Positions 50,549-61,200 of a stretch of DNA of 64,000 bases are shown here, piece by piece. Each line of letters opens with the position of its first letter. The stretch's first letter is position 1. A program made the position numbers and the translations under genes. Origin of the DNA: Aptenodytes patagonicus (Eukaryota > Chordata > Aves > Sphenisciformes > Spheniscidae); NCBI RefSeq assembly GCF_965638725.1, contig NC_134960.1:4218501-4282500 (forward strand). Direction: 5' to 3'. The notes under the pieces are model-generated. The model searched no databases. It was given only the letters and a program-made list of their open reading frames with translations, and had not been told where the DNA came from.

Positions 50549-51088
50549 CTAGCGGCAGGGCGCGCCCGGGGGCGCGGCGGCGGGCAGCCCGCGGAAGCCG
50601 CGCAGGCTGTCCGCGGGCGCGTAAGCGCAGTCCTCGGAGGTGGCGGGGCTGCTGGGGCCGGAGGCGGAGGCGCAGAGCGAAGGGGCGGACGGGGAGGCGC
50701 TGGACAGCCAGGAACCGGCGTCGCTGCCGGGGCTGGGGGGCGCGGCGGCCCCGCGGAAGGCGGGGGGCGGCGGGAGGCACTGCTCGGCCAGGCGGAGGGT
50801 CTCGGAGAGGGCCCAGATGTAGTTGTAGGCGAAGCGCAGGGTCTCGATCTTGGTGAGCTTGGTGTCGTCGGGGAAGGTGGGCAGGACGCTGCGGAGCTCG
50901 TCCAGGGCGGCGTTGAGGTGGTGCATGCGGTTCCGCTCCCGATCGTTGGCCTTCACCCGCCGGCTGCGCTTCAGCGTGTGCAGCAGCGCCTCGGTGCGCG
51001 CCCGCCCGCGGCCGCGCCGCCTCCGCCGCTCCCGCGGAGCGCCGGGCGGCTCCGCACCGCCGCCGCTGCTGGCCGCCTCCGCGGGCAT
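50549..51088 (-). CDS. NEUROG1: Neurogenin 1, proneural bHLH transcription factor
   Basis: Neurogenins bind E-boxes as heterodimers with E-proteins in the nucleus and commit progenitors to a neuronal fate, especially cranial sensory and some dorsal neural-tube neurons. The 179-residue frame shows an Arg-rich stretch (residues 19-31), a basic region (about 41-55, with ANDRERNRM), helix 1 (56-70), a loop with FPDDTKLTK, and helix 2 (about 80-97, [15 protein letters not shown]). ANDRER and FAYNYIWAL fit NEUROG1 better than NEUROG2 or NEUROG3, and the tail retains [10 protein letters not shown], matching the SED(F/C)xY region of mammalian NEUROG1. The start is supported by MPA, as in mammals, and by an acceptor just upstream. 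Mammalian proteins are about 237-244 residues. Here the acidic N-terminal segment and the C-terminal CFIPYH end are missing. Helix 1 reads [11 protein letters not shown] where mammals have MHNLNAALDAL. The coding region is one exon, extremely GC-rich, in a CpG island. The family call is very secure; the exact paralogue nearly so. Confidence 0.96.
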   Translation of the reverse strand: MPAEAASSGGGAEPPGAPRERRRRRGRGRARTEALLHTLKRSRRVKANDRERNRMHHLNAALDELRSVLPTFPDDTKLTKIETLRFAYNYIWALSETLRLAEQCLPPPPAFRGAAAPPSPGSDAGSWLSSASPSAPSLCASASGPSSPATSEDCAYAPADSLRGFRGLPAAAPPGAPCR

Positions 51089-51089
51089 C

Positions 51090-51325
51090 CTGCGGGGAGA
51101 GAAGACGGAGCCCCCGTCAGTGCGCGGCCCGGGCGGGGCGCGGGGCAGGGAAGGGGCGGGGGGGGGGGGGGAGTGAAGGGGAAGGTGCGAAGCGGCCGAG
51201 GAAGGGGTGGGGGGAGAGAGAAAAACAACAACCCCCCCCCCAAACTAAGAGGAGGAGGATGGAGGTGCGGGATGCTTGGCACGGCGGCGCTGCGCCGCGC
51301 AGGTGCCGGCGCCCCCCGTACTCAC
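51090..51325 (-). other. NEUROG1: Predicted 5' intron of NEUROG1
   Basis: On the minus strand a near-consensus donor (GTGAGTACG) begins at 51325, and a polypyrimidine tract ending CTCCCCGCAG stops at 51090, one base before the CDS ATG. The predicted intron is 236 bp. Unspliced, the exon edge reads ATG-TGA. After splicing, exon-1 AT joins exon-2 G to give ATG-ATG-CCC, so one extra Met would precede MPAEA. The intron is GC-rich, with a G-run near 51158-51171 on the plus strand. The splice motifs are seen directly; that they are used is inference. Confidence 0.6.
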
Positions 51326-51459
51326 ATGGACAGGCACTCCCAGGGATGCGGTTAAGCAATAACGGTATAAAAATATAGACGGGAAAAAGCAAAGCTTGCC
51401 GCTGCAGGGGGAGGCAGGGCGGCCTTCGGCGCCGGGAGCCCTCCGCGGACGGGAAAAGC

Positions 51460-51496
<37 letters not shown>

Positions 51497-51610
51497 AAAA
51501 AAAAAAAAAAAAGCGAGCGCCGGGGAAAGGCGGGGCGGGGGGGACACGCGACCGCTCTTGTCTTTGAAGTGCTGCGGGCTGCGATCCGCTCGTGTGAGCG
51601 GCGGCTTTGG
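51326..51610 (-). other. NEUROG1: Predicted exon 1 / 5' UTR of NEUROG1
   Basis: This is the interval from about 27-32 bases downstream of the TATA box to the predicted splice donor. It contains no ATG on the minus strand except the one at 51327-51325 that is split by the donor, and an in-frame TAA lies at 51354-51352, so it cannot extend the protein. It would put a T17 and a T32 run (A-runs at 51496-51512 and 51461-51492 on the plus strand) into the leader. A second TATA-like stretch (about 51365-51378) could drive a shorter leader. The transcription start is estimated only from TATA spacing. Confidence 0.45.
51461..51512. repeat. Paired poly-A runs (poly-T in NEUROG1 sense)
   Basis: A32 (51461-51492), then GGC, then A17 (51496-51512), embedded in otherwise GC-rich island sequence. 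In the gene direction they are T-runs inside predicted exon 1. No SINE or LINE body adjoins them, so a retroposon tail is not supported. Confidence 0.85.
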
Positions 51611-51636
51611 CACACGACGGCGCCGCAGCCCCCGTA

Positions 51637-51642
51637 CTTATA
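51637..51642 (-). promoter_or_regulatory. NEUROG1: TATA box of NEUROG1
   Basis: The minus strand reads CGCTATAAGTACG, a good TATA box inside a CpG island and about 550 bases upstream of the CDS start. The expected transcription start is near 51610. It is the best TATA match immediately upstream of the gene in the right orientation. Confidence 0.6.
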
Positions 51643-51653
51643 GCGGCGGGCGG

Positions 51654-51660
51654 ACAATGG
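51654..51660 (+). promoter_or_regulatory. SOX-like site beside the TATA box
   Basis: ACAATGG (CCATTGT on the gene strand) matches the HMG-box SOX core and lies 12 bases upstream of the TATA box. SOX factors are known regulators of neurogenic genes, so the position is plausible, but a 7-bp match can occur by chance. Confidence 0.3.
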
Positions 51661-51817
51661 CCCCGTGGCCGCCCCGCGGGGCCGCGCCGAGGCGGCAGGT
51701 CGGCCCCGTGCGCCGCGCCCTCCGGAGCGTGCCCGCAATTACCGCGGGCAGCCGCGCATCTGCCGCGCCCCCGGGGGAGGGGGAGTGAGGGGGCTCCCGG
51801 GGGGGCCGCGCCGCTTA

Positions 51818-51870
51818 CCCCCCCCCCCCCCCCCCCCGCTTTTGCACCCCCCCCCCCCCCCCCCCCCCCC
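51818..51870. repeat. Paired poly-C runs in NEUROG1 upstream region
   Basis: C20 (51818-51837) and C24 (51847-51870) are separated by nine bases (GCTTTTGCA). On the gene strand these are G-runs about 175-235 bases upstream of the TATA box. Such runs can form G-quadruplex or i-motif structures. Exact lengths are unreliable because homopolymers are hard to sequence. Confidence 0.85.
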
Positions 51871-51999
51871 GTGTGCGGGGAGCGGCGAGGGAGGGAGGCG
51901 GCCGGACAAAGCGGGGCAGGGAGGGTCGGTGCTTGGCGGGGGTGGAGGGGTCACCGGCCCGTTCCGGCCGGAGGGTCTCCGGCGTGAGTTTCTAAATCG

Positions 52000-54900
52000 C
52001 TGCGAGCAGGGCTTCGGAAGAAAGCGGTTAGTCTGGACTTCCAGAGGATGAGCCGTGGTTTTTTTTTTTTTTCCCCCAGCCAGACCCGGCTGGAGGATTT
52101 CTTCAGGTTTTCTTTGCACCTTGCAGTTTTTCCACGCGTCCCCGTCAAAGTGAAAATACTCTGAAATGATAAAACTTGTAACTCAAAGCGGGTCTTTTCC
52201 CTCCTGCATTTCAGAGGTGACTATCTACACGCGCTTTGGCTTTTGTGTGCTTCACTTGGAAAAGGGTTTTGCAGGTGCTCGGAAAGTTAAAAATTCCAAA
52301 TTAGATTTATCTTATAAACTTCAGCGGTTGTGAATGTATGTATACAATTCTTTGTCTCTGGATAAAACCCAAGAACTGTGCTGTTTTTATTGTAGCGTTC
52401 TTGCTGCCGCTGCTAATCCCCGTTCAGTGCCCAGGTATCACTATTTAACACTTTGGGAAGCCACAGTTTTGTAAGTGGCTAAAAAGTTCCCTAATTCTGA
52501 CATCTGGCTTTTTGCATCCTGCCTCTCGGTGCTGTAAGGAATCCCCATTGTCAGCACTCGGGTACTTGCCTCTCTGGATGGTTTTCAGTTTCACCATCCA
52601 TCAATAGCCATTTTTAGACTTCTGTGCCTAAACTCACATTTATTTACATGCTTTCCCCTTGCATTAAATGTAGATTCATTCCCCCTCCTGTGATTTTCTC
52701 CTACGCCTTTGATAAACAAGGAAAATTGACGGCGTAAGGTACTGTCTTTATCTCTGCCTTTTAAGTTCATAGCAACTGTTCTTTACTTGAACCTGAGAGA
52801 GGAGTTTGTTGTCGGAGTTATTCCTTCCGCTTTTCACCCTCCTCGCTTTGAGATGATCCATGACACCAGCAAACTGCCACAAACAACCTTCTTTGTGCCA
52901 AAAAGATCATGCACAGAAGTGAGCAATCCAAAAAGCCCTGGGTGATGAATATTAACGAGTCTCAAACCAGAAATAGTTTTCCAGTGGCTGAGCTTGCAGG
53001 ACCAGCTCGCTTTCTGCTTTTTAACATCTTTATATGGCTACAGACCTTCGATGTGCAATATAACCACGCAAGGCCAGGCGACGGGGCCCGGCTGTTCTGC
53101 GGGAGGGACTGAGCTCTCTCCATCACCGGACCTGCAATCAGGCTGATGTTTTTAGGGCCCGTGCATACATAAATGACTTTCTGCGCTAAGTAGTTCCACT
53201 TCACTGAGTTACTCATGTCCTTAAGTGACGGCACGATTAGAGGCCTCGGTCGGCAGGCAGAGGCCGGCGGTGGAGTTTCCAGCATGAACCAGGAGAAAGT
53301 CAGAAGGGACCAAAATTTAAAGGTTATGGAAGCATATGGCAAAAAATGTTAAACTTTTGTTAATGTGCACTTTGTATATAGGGATATAAACTCCGGTGTT
53401 GTCTGCAACACTTTTGTTGTCTTTTGTTTAGGTGTCTTTGAGCAGTCAATAGTTTATTCATTAAAATGTTTATGATTCCCTAGAGTTTCACAGACTTTGG
53501 CACAACCCATCACTTGTCTGAAAGTTTGCAGTGAAAGCGCATTATTCATTAGTCCTTATCCATCATTTGCAGTTTGTCGTTTGTTATTCTCTTGTTTTTA
53601 AAGTTTGTGCTCCAATCAAGGAGGGGAGAGAGCACCATGTGTCTCTGTGATCAGTCACAGCCATGAATAGCCAGAGCTGAAGTGAATGTTTCACAAACAA
53701 CCCATAGGCTGAAATTTGTTTGCATAATCTATTCACTGTGTACTTATGAATAACGAATGCATTCACAGAACCAGAATTGTTTCAGGAAGCCTTCGCAAAC
53801 AGAAAGAAGTGCTAAATATCTTGGATAATTTATTCCCGATGAATAATTCAACCAGTTCTATCGCAGGCAGTCTACTAATTTTGCAGATAAATTATTCAGC
53901 CAACACAGATAATAGCTCTGATACCTTATGGGCCTGCTCCTGTGGAAGTCAGCTGCTAAAGTTTCGTGGAGTTTTCTGGGATCGGGAAAGAAAAAAATCC
54001 CAAAATGAAACAGGACCTTTGATTTCGAGGAACACAGAGTGTGTTCCCAGCACCTCGCTGATGGCCTTATTCTGATTTTTAGTCTTTGATATTAACTTCT
54101 CCACCTTGATGTAAGCGCAGCTAGGCTCAGATGGACTCGTGGATGTTACTAGTTTCATACTGTGAGCTCTGAGGAAGCTTGCCATAAATACTTTACCATT
54201 TGCTTTGAGACGCCTTACAGCACTTTAAAAAAAAAAAAAAAGGAGGGAAAAAAGATTCAAATGGCATTTCTGACTATGGAAACCGTAAAAGCACAGCTGG
54301 TTGGCCCAGCCTTCGCTACGTGGGATGGCAAACTGCTCATCTGAAATCGGAGCAAACTGTTGTGGGCGCGTTTCCACGTGGCACATTTATCACTTGGTGG
54401 ACCGGGGCCCTCGAGCACGAAGCTCGCTCCTCCGCCCTCGTGTTGAGACGTCGTGTGTTGGGTCTCGCTCACTGCTGGGCTCCCGAAAAAGTAGGAATTA
54501 ATAAATGAAGATGGAGGAAAGGCTGTTGGAGAAAAGGCGCCGCAAGGCTCCCAGGTGCTCAGCACTGCTCTCCGAATGCACCGTTTCCAGCAAGGAAAAA
54601 GCCGGTCCATGAGAAGACACCATTTCCTGGTAAGTGTTCATTGTACCTTGTAAAGGTAAACGAATCTCCACGTTAGAAATCGGCCTCACATTTCAAAAAT
54701 GACCAGAATTGCAATCATTAGAGCAGTGTTAGCATCACTCTTCTCCCCAAACATGGAAATGAGTGGTTCACGGTAAAACTGCTCCCGCAATTGGAAGATG
54801 CCTCAGAGAAGTTAGAGGTACTTCATTTTGCTTTTTGAGATTTAAGATGTACATTGATACAACTCGCCCAACTCTATGTTTTGTTACGTTAGTAAATGAG

Positions 54901-57900
54901 GGCTTAAACTAATGTTGGGATGAGTGTCAAAACAACGTGTCAACCAGGAGAATACTACTTCTTTGCTCCCGCATTGTTTGAGAGCATGGCCAGAGTGAGA
55001 AGGCAGAGCTGTCTGCCGAAGATGCTTTGAACTGAATTCGGAGGGGCGACGTGGCTGGTGGCAAAGCCATTGCCCTGGGAGCAGAAAGCTCGATCCAGTG
55101 CCTTGCAGGAGTAAAGAGAGGATCATGCTCGCTCACCCCCAAGGATGCCCAGGTCGATGCAGCAGGAATGTTAAAAATAGAAAACCAGAAGATGGCTCAA
55201 TGGGGCAGCTTGTCTCCCCGTGCTTGCGTGGGCACGGTGCAGAGCGTGGTGGCTGCTTGTCCAGCCCGGGCTGGGGACAGAGGTGCGGCGAGGGCCAGCA
55301 CCGTGGCCGGGCTGCGAGCGTAGGGATGGACATACGGTGCCGTGCCCCTGGGACCCATCGCCCGGCAAGAGTCAGCTTACAGCTCCCGGCCCCAGGCTAC
55401 CGGAGGGTTCAGGGGTTCACGCCTTGGCTGCTGACTAATGGACAACCCTGGAAGTTCAATATTTGAAAGGGATCTCGGCCTGCACGGAGGCAGCGTTAAC
55501 CCCTTCCGGAGCAGGAGCCGGTTCTCCTGCGGGGGAAACGCCTCGGGAGCAGCTCAAGGGCTTAATCTATAAAGGATTTGGTCTCATCTACCTGCCTGCG
55601 GCCAGCGTGAGGCCTCAGGCCGCGTGCCGGGGGCAGCCGGCGGGAGGGGAGCACGGGGGCATCGCAGGGAGGGTCGCTGAGTGCCGGCGGGGTTCCTGGC
55701 CTGGAGGAACCGAATCCGCTCCGAAATCCTGCACAAGCGCTTGGGAGCCGCGGACGGGGCTCAACCCCTCCCAGGGGCTCTGCAGAAATAGTGGGAATGT
55801 TTTATTTTCAGGTTTTAAATGTGTGATGTAACATTTTCCTTCTTTTTGGAAGGGGGGGCGAGTAGGTAAACGATTGTTCCCTGCAAGCACAAATGTATTT
55901 TGTTTGTTGTAATTAAAATGTTTTAATGAGACAACCATAAAATCAACCATTAATTATTTTTTTTCAAACACTTCTGCTTCCTTTTGAGCTAGGTCTATTT
56001 AGAAATAGTTTAGAGAGTAGCCTGCAGTTTTATTCTTTCTTCGGTATTATACACAGGAGTGGAGAAGTCATTTATAAATAATTACACAATGTTTTGGGTC
56101 TTTGGGTTTGTATAATATATCAAAGCGATTAGTACACGCATTGTTCCATTGTAAATGGTTTTTTTCCCTTCCTTTCAGTTTCACTTGCCTTGTCTTCTAT
56201 CTAAACCTTTTTCGTGAAATCCTTTGTCTTCCTCATTCTTTTAGCTTGTTACAGTGCAGGGACATTCTTCTTATTCAAACACTCACAGCATGAGCAAAGA
56301 AAGCTACTTCTGTCGCATCTTAAGTTTTACCATAACTTTCTGGCATTTTCTTTTCTTCCAATTTTCCCAGACTACTGATAGGGTAATGAAGAATTATAAC
56401 ATACATCAATTATTGGTGCTCACGGTGTATTATGCTCCTGAATTCAAGGGGAGATAAAGAGGGGGGAAAAAAAAAAAAGTGCCACTTTCTGTGGTTTTGA
56501 GGCACATGGGAGAGGACTCAGTGCAGATTATTTATAACATCTTTCTGAGCATCAATTATGTTTGACTCCTACAACCACTTCCTTGTCCCACTGGTTTTAT
56601 GGCCAGAAGGAGTGATTTTTGTGTGTGGTAGCTGCGGCATTTAACTTGTTTCTTTTATGAGGAGCCCAAACAATGCATCTTCAGGCCAAACAATCTATCT
56701 CCCCGAATAATAGCCCAAATGTCAGTCAAGCGCTCAGGGCTGGGAAATATATGATCATGGTAAAGGGCCACGGGAAGAAAGCGTGGAGATGGAGGGGTTT
56801 ACGCAGGGTCCTCGTGCGGGTCCCCGGCGCAGCGGTGCCATCTCCCCCCATTTCGGCACCGGGTGCCCCCGGGGAGCTGGGCTGGACCTGGTGTGGGGCG
56901 CAGGTGCCCGGGGATGCCACCGGCTGCCTGAAGTTTCAACAACCCTAATCCGAGTTATCCAAGGAAAAGGGCCAAACCCTCCCGGTGTGGTCACGCTGCC
57001 AGGGCATGCTCCCTGCCTGGCCCTTCCCCAGCCTCCCAGCTAGCACGTTAACTGGGAAAAATGAGATTAGGATGTCACCTCCGAGAAACGAGCCCTTTTT
57101 TCCCCCCACCTTATTGTGCAAGAGGTTTTTCTTCTCTTTTTTCCCCCCCCTCCACCTTCTCCCGCCCACAATTCCCCCTCTTTTGTTGATTTGTATTTTG
57201 TTAATTGAAGCTAGAACGCTTATCCTAAAAGAAAGGGACAAAATTCATTGACTGCCATGCGGATGAAATCCCTCCAACAACGTGCAAAGCAGGAAGCTTA
57301 ACTACATGCTGAGATGCTCAGGTTTTCTTTTATACCTTCCATATAAATAATTCTGCTCAGGAGTGGCTTTTATTTTTATTTTCTTTTAACTGCAATAAAG
57401 ATATCCTGAAAGAATTGAAGCACCATAACAGTGGGATGAAATTGAGCCTGAGCTCTTGGGGGGGCTCTCGGGGTCCCCCCCGGCTCTGGGGATGGAGTCT
57501 TGCAGCCGGGGGAGGATGCTCCGGGACCACCGGCAGCCCGCGGGTCCCCACCGCCCCGCCGCGGGGGCCTGGGGGATTTGCTGCCATTTGCATAGCAGGT
57601 GTTGGGTCCCGGGCCATTCTTCCTTAAGGGAGTTTTAATGCGGGATAAATTACTGGGAATTAGGAGGAGGCAGGCGACAAGAAAAGCGCTCGTGGACCCT
57701 TCTCCCGGCCACGGCAGGGGAAACGGAGAGAATGGCTAAAGAAAAGGAGAAAAACCCAAATGCAGCAGCTCCTGCCCCCAGCCCGGGGAGTTTGGGGTGC
57801 GCAGGGGTTGGGGGGGCAGCTCCCACTGACTTCTCCTGAAATTCAGGTTTGAACCCAGGAACGCAATAATCCCAGAGACGGTAATACGATTACTGGCCTG

Positions 57901-58070
57901 AGGATCTTTGAGTCAGTAGGTCTGGTAGGGGAGTTTAAAATGTTAATCCCTGGTATAATCCCCTCCCTGGCATTGTACGTACAAGGGTTGCACCCCCAAG
58001 AGAATGGCGTGTTTCCTTCCCCGGGGTTTAGGGCGGAAGGGCAAGGCTGGGGAGCAACCCCCCCCCACCG
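52000..58070. other. NEUROG1 5' flanking region, no supported gene
   Basis: Immediately upstream of the gene in its transcription direction, where neural enhancers are expected from work on other vertebrates. The AT-rich stretches 53340-53800 and 57150-57430 are repeat-free and contain many TTTGTT/ATTGAA-type words, but no specific site stands out. GC-rich patches occur at 55470-55760, 56770-56940 and 57460-57570. No exon recognised. Confidence 0.5.
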
Positions 58071-58249
58071 ACGTGCACACACAAACACGCGTGTGAACGT
58101 GTGTACACCTATGTGTGCCCACGCTCCTATGCGCATACATGTGCGCGCAGCCATGTGCCCACACGCCCACGCGTACTCACGTGTGAGCACACACACGCAA
58201 TCACACACATGCACATGTGAACACACGCGAACGGATGTGCGCACACGCG
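58071..58249. repeat. Degenerate CA/CG alternating purine-pyrimidine tract
   Basis: About 180 bp made mostly of ACAC, GTGT, ACGC and GCGC steps, with scattered interruptions. It looks like a decayed (CA)n or (CACACG)n microsatellite. Alternating purine-pyrimidine DNA of this kind is prone to Z-DNA. Open frames on both strands here are artefacts of the low complexity. Confidence 0.85.
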
Positions 58250-61200
58250 GCTCCTGCGCAAAGCTTTGCTGCTGTACCAAAGATGTCTAGTCTGTCGTAA
58301 GAATTGCGGTGACAGCATCCACAGATATTTGGAAATACCTGTAGCTGTCGTATTTGGGGTCATATACTGGTGTGTTTGTAGTGTTTTTGCAATACCTGGC
58401 TCTGGCCATGGCCAAAGACAAATTGTTAATGACAGTGATGATAACGACTTTTGCATATGTATGTGTGGCTAGATGCACACAAAATGGGAGAGGAAGGCTG
58501 GGGCACCGCTGTTCCCAGGGGGTCTTGATGAAAATTTCCTATCACACCTCAGTCACTGCCTTAATTAGAGTACACATACATAAAAGAAAAACGAGATGCT
58601 TCACATGTTTTTAAGCAGAGAGTCATTTTGAAATGCATCCACCTGCAGGCTTTCCTTGCAGGTAGGAAAGGTTAGCCTGTAATTTTTGTTTTGGCCCTCT
58701 GTAAAGGGACATCGGTATGAAACCGTCCAGATGCTTTTCACATCAAAGGGGGCTGGACATTTTATATATAAATAGAGGCCATCTATAACAAAAGATTATA
58801 TCAGTGAGGAAGAAGCTGACATCCCCTCAATTAGAAAAAAAAAAAAGGCAGGTGAATTCACCCCAAAAGAGGTGTGAGAGCTGGGCAGGGACCTGCCAGC
58901 GCTTGTGCGAGCCCCAGTGCCCAGGAAGAGCGGGGCAGGTGGAAAAGGCGAGGAGACGGCCCTGGCCAGCGGCCCTGGGCCATGCCGGGCAGAGCCCCTG
59001 CACCCTGACCCCCAGGGATGCAACCTTTGGGGTGCAGATCCCGCTGCCCTGGCCATGAGAGGGCCGAGGGTGACACCCCAAGGCGCAGCGCTGCAAACTC
59101 GGCCGTGCGGAGCGGAGGGTTCACATCTCCCTGGGCTCCGGAAAAGCTCCTGTGAATGGGGTTTATTTAGCAAAGCAAAACCTGCTCTAGTGACACAAAA
59201 CCCCTGTGCTTTCCTTTGGGCTTGTGCTGTCATTTTATTGCTTTTACTGTATTAGTTTAAAAAAAAAAAACTATCTCAGTAAAACTGTTATGTGACCTTG
59301 AGTACAATTGTGAAGATTTCTGAGTGAGGAAAAGTGATACAAAGAGCTTTTCCTGGCTGAGGGTTGGTGGTTCGGGGCTGTTTTAGACGCGGTGGGTGCT
59401 GAGTTTCGATGAGCCGGTGTCGGGCCCGGGGAGGCAGGCAGGGCTGGCTGGGCAGCGGAAAGCTGGGTGGAAATGGACTTTGCAGTTCAGAGGCCAAACA
59501 GTAAAACTGGGCTCTGGGCAGGGCGGAAGGAGGAAGAGATTTAGTTTGGCTTAAACAGAATATGATTTTTAGAAAAATGTCAAAATGAAGCATCTGGTGG
59601 CTGCTGGATTAAGATGCTTCAGTGAAAACACACTGAGATGGCACCCCGACTCTTTAAAGTAACCCTCTTATTTTTTTTCTGCACCAACTCAGCTTTTTGA
59701 AGGATGTCCTACTGTTTTTCAAACAAATTTCATTAAACTTAGCTGAAAGCAAATGATAAATAACTTGTAGATCTGCTCTGCTTTCTGGAATTTAAAGGAT
59801 TACTTTGCACTGACTTAAACGGCCTCCGGCTATCCATTTAACTGGGCTGCGTTGCAGTTCATTACTTTAGTATTATATGTGCAATATATCTTTTAAAGTT
59901 CCCGTTCTTCAGGGACAAAAACACAGGTATGAACACCTTAAATTCTAGCCTGAATCATCCCCCTGTTAGTGTAAGCAGCTACAGTGAAGGTGAGGGACTC
60001 AGTCTTGCTCTCCCATCACACTGACAGCCAAGGATCACCGCTTTCAGTATCTCTTTACGATAATGTCTCCGGGTATAAAAAGAAAAATAAAAGCATAGTG
60101 TTAACCTACAGGTGCAACAGCCCTTGAAAACTCCCAGGCAGCCTATGGGTCCAAAGTGCTGGGTTTGCTGGGACCAGTACCTAATGGTACAGCCGAACTG
60201 GGCAGAGAGAGAAGGAAAAATTCTGCAGGAATTCTGCAGGTGCTGAGCCTCATGCCTGGAGCGGGACTGCGGAGGATCGGGGTATGCAGGTAAGCCTGAC
60301 CCACATTTAGGTGGCAAGAATAGTTTTCAAGGTATGTATTAGCCCTTGTAATTACCAAACATTTTTCTGCTAGGGTAGCTTTAAGTTTTAGGTCTGCTAA
60401 TATGTATTTTAGAACAGCTTGAAGGTGTAAAATGCTAAATAAATACAAAGTACTAGTTCTAGCAGTCAGGGAATTAGAAAGACAGTGGAGCAGCATGATT
60501 AAGGGAAAGTGGATGTGGTCCTAGGTGAGTTGTTGGTTTTTTTCCTTGGGGCTGTATACACTTCCACAGTAATGAGCTCCTCTGAAACAAATACTTGGCT
60601 AATGAGGAGAGACAGGTTTGGCTGATGTTTTTCTGCTGAGCCTCTGCTGCGGGGATGCTGCTTTCTTTTCCAATTTAAGCATGTATTAAATGACAATAAA
60701 TTCCGTGTTCACAGATAAATAGCAAAGTAAGTGCAATTGCTAATTATTAAGTGAATGTGCTGCTTCTTCAGACTATAAATGTCCCTTGTTTTTAACCCTC
60801 TTGGGTAAACCCCAAAGTACTGTTTTTTCTTTCACCTCAGGTTTCATGCACTGCAGGTCTTGAGCCTGTTTCCGTTTACTCTGGTAGGAATTAGAGAGAA
60901 TTTCTCTGGAGTCGGTGCAGCTACGCTTCTCCAAAGCAGCTGTCGTAGTTAGGCAGGGCTCCGAGCCTCTTACCCCACTGTGCAAACAGGGGAGGGGATC
61001 CGATGGGGCTGCAAAATTGCAGAGACACATCACTCACAAGATCGCTTTTTTATTACTTGTCTTGTGGGCCTTATGTATATACAGATGGCTCCTATCCCAA
61101 AGAATCTTTTTTTTTTCCCTCCCCCCTCCCGAAACAAATAGGGTATGACTTTGTTTTTTATAGTTTTCAGTGTTTGGTGTTATTTATCTTCATTAACCTG

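Larger units (their letters stand above)
50040..51990. promoter_or_regulatory. CpG island spanning NEUROG1
   Basis: CpG dinucleotides are frequent and GC content is visibly very high from the 3' UTR through the CDS, intron, exon 1 and promoter, with sharp AT-rich borders on both sides. This is typical of a developmental regulator under Polycomb/CpG-island control. Island edges were judged by eye. Confidence 0.85.

Noticed and set aside
50450..51355. A 301-codon plus-strand frame antisense to NEUROG1
   Set aside because: It arises from the extreme GC content; its Gly/Arg/Ala-rich content has no domain, and the minus strand carries an unmistakable bHLH gene.
53340..53800. Possible conserved non-coding element in the 5' flank
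   Set aside because: AT-rich and repeat-free but with no distinctive motif combination; cannot be supported without alignment.
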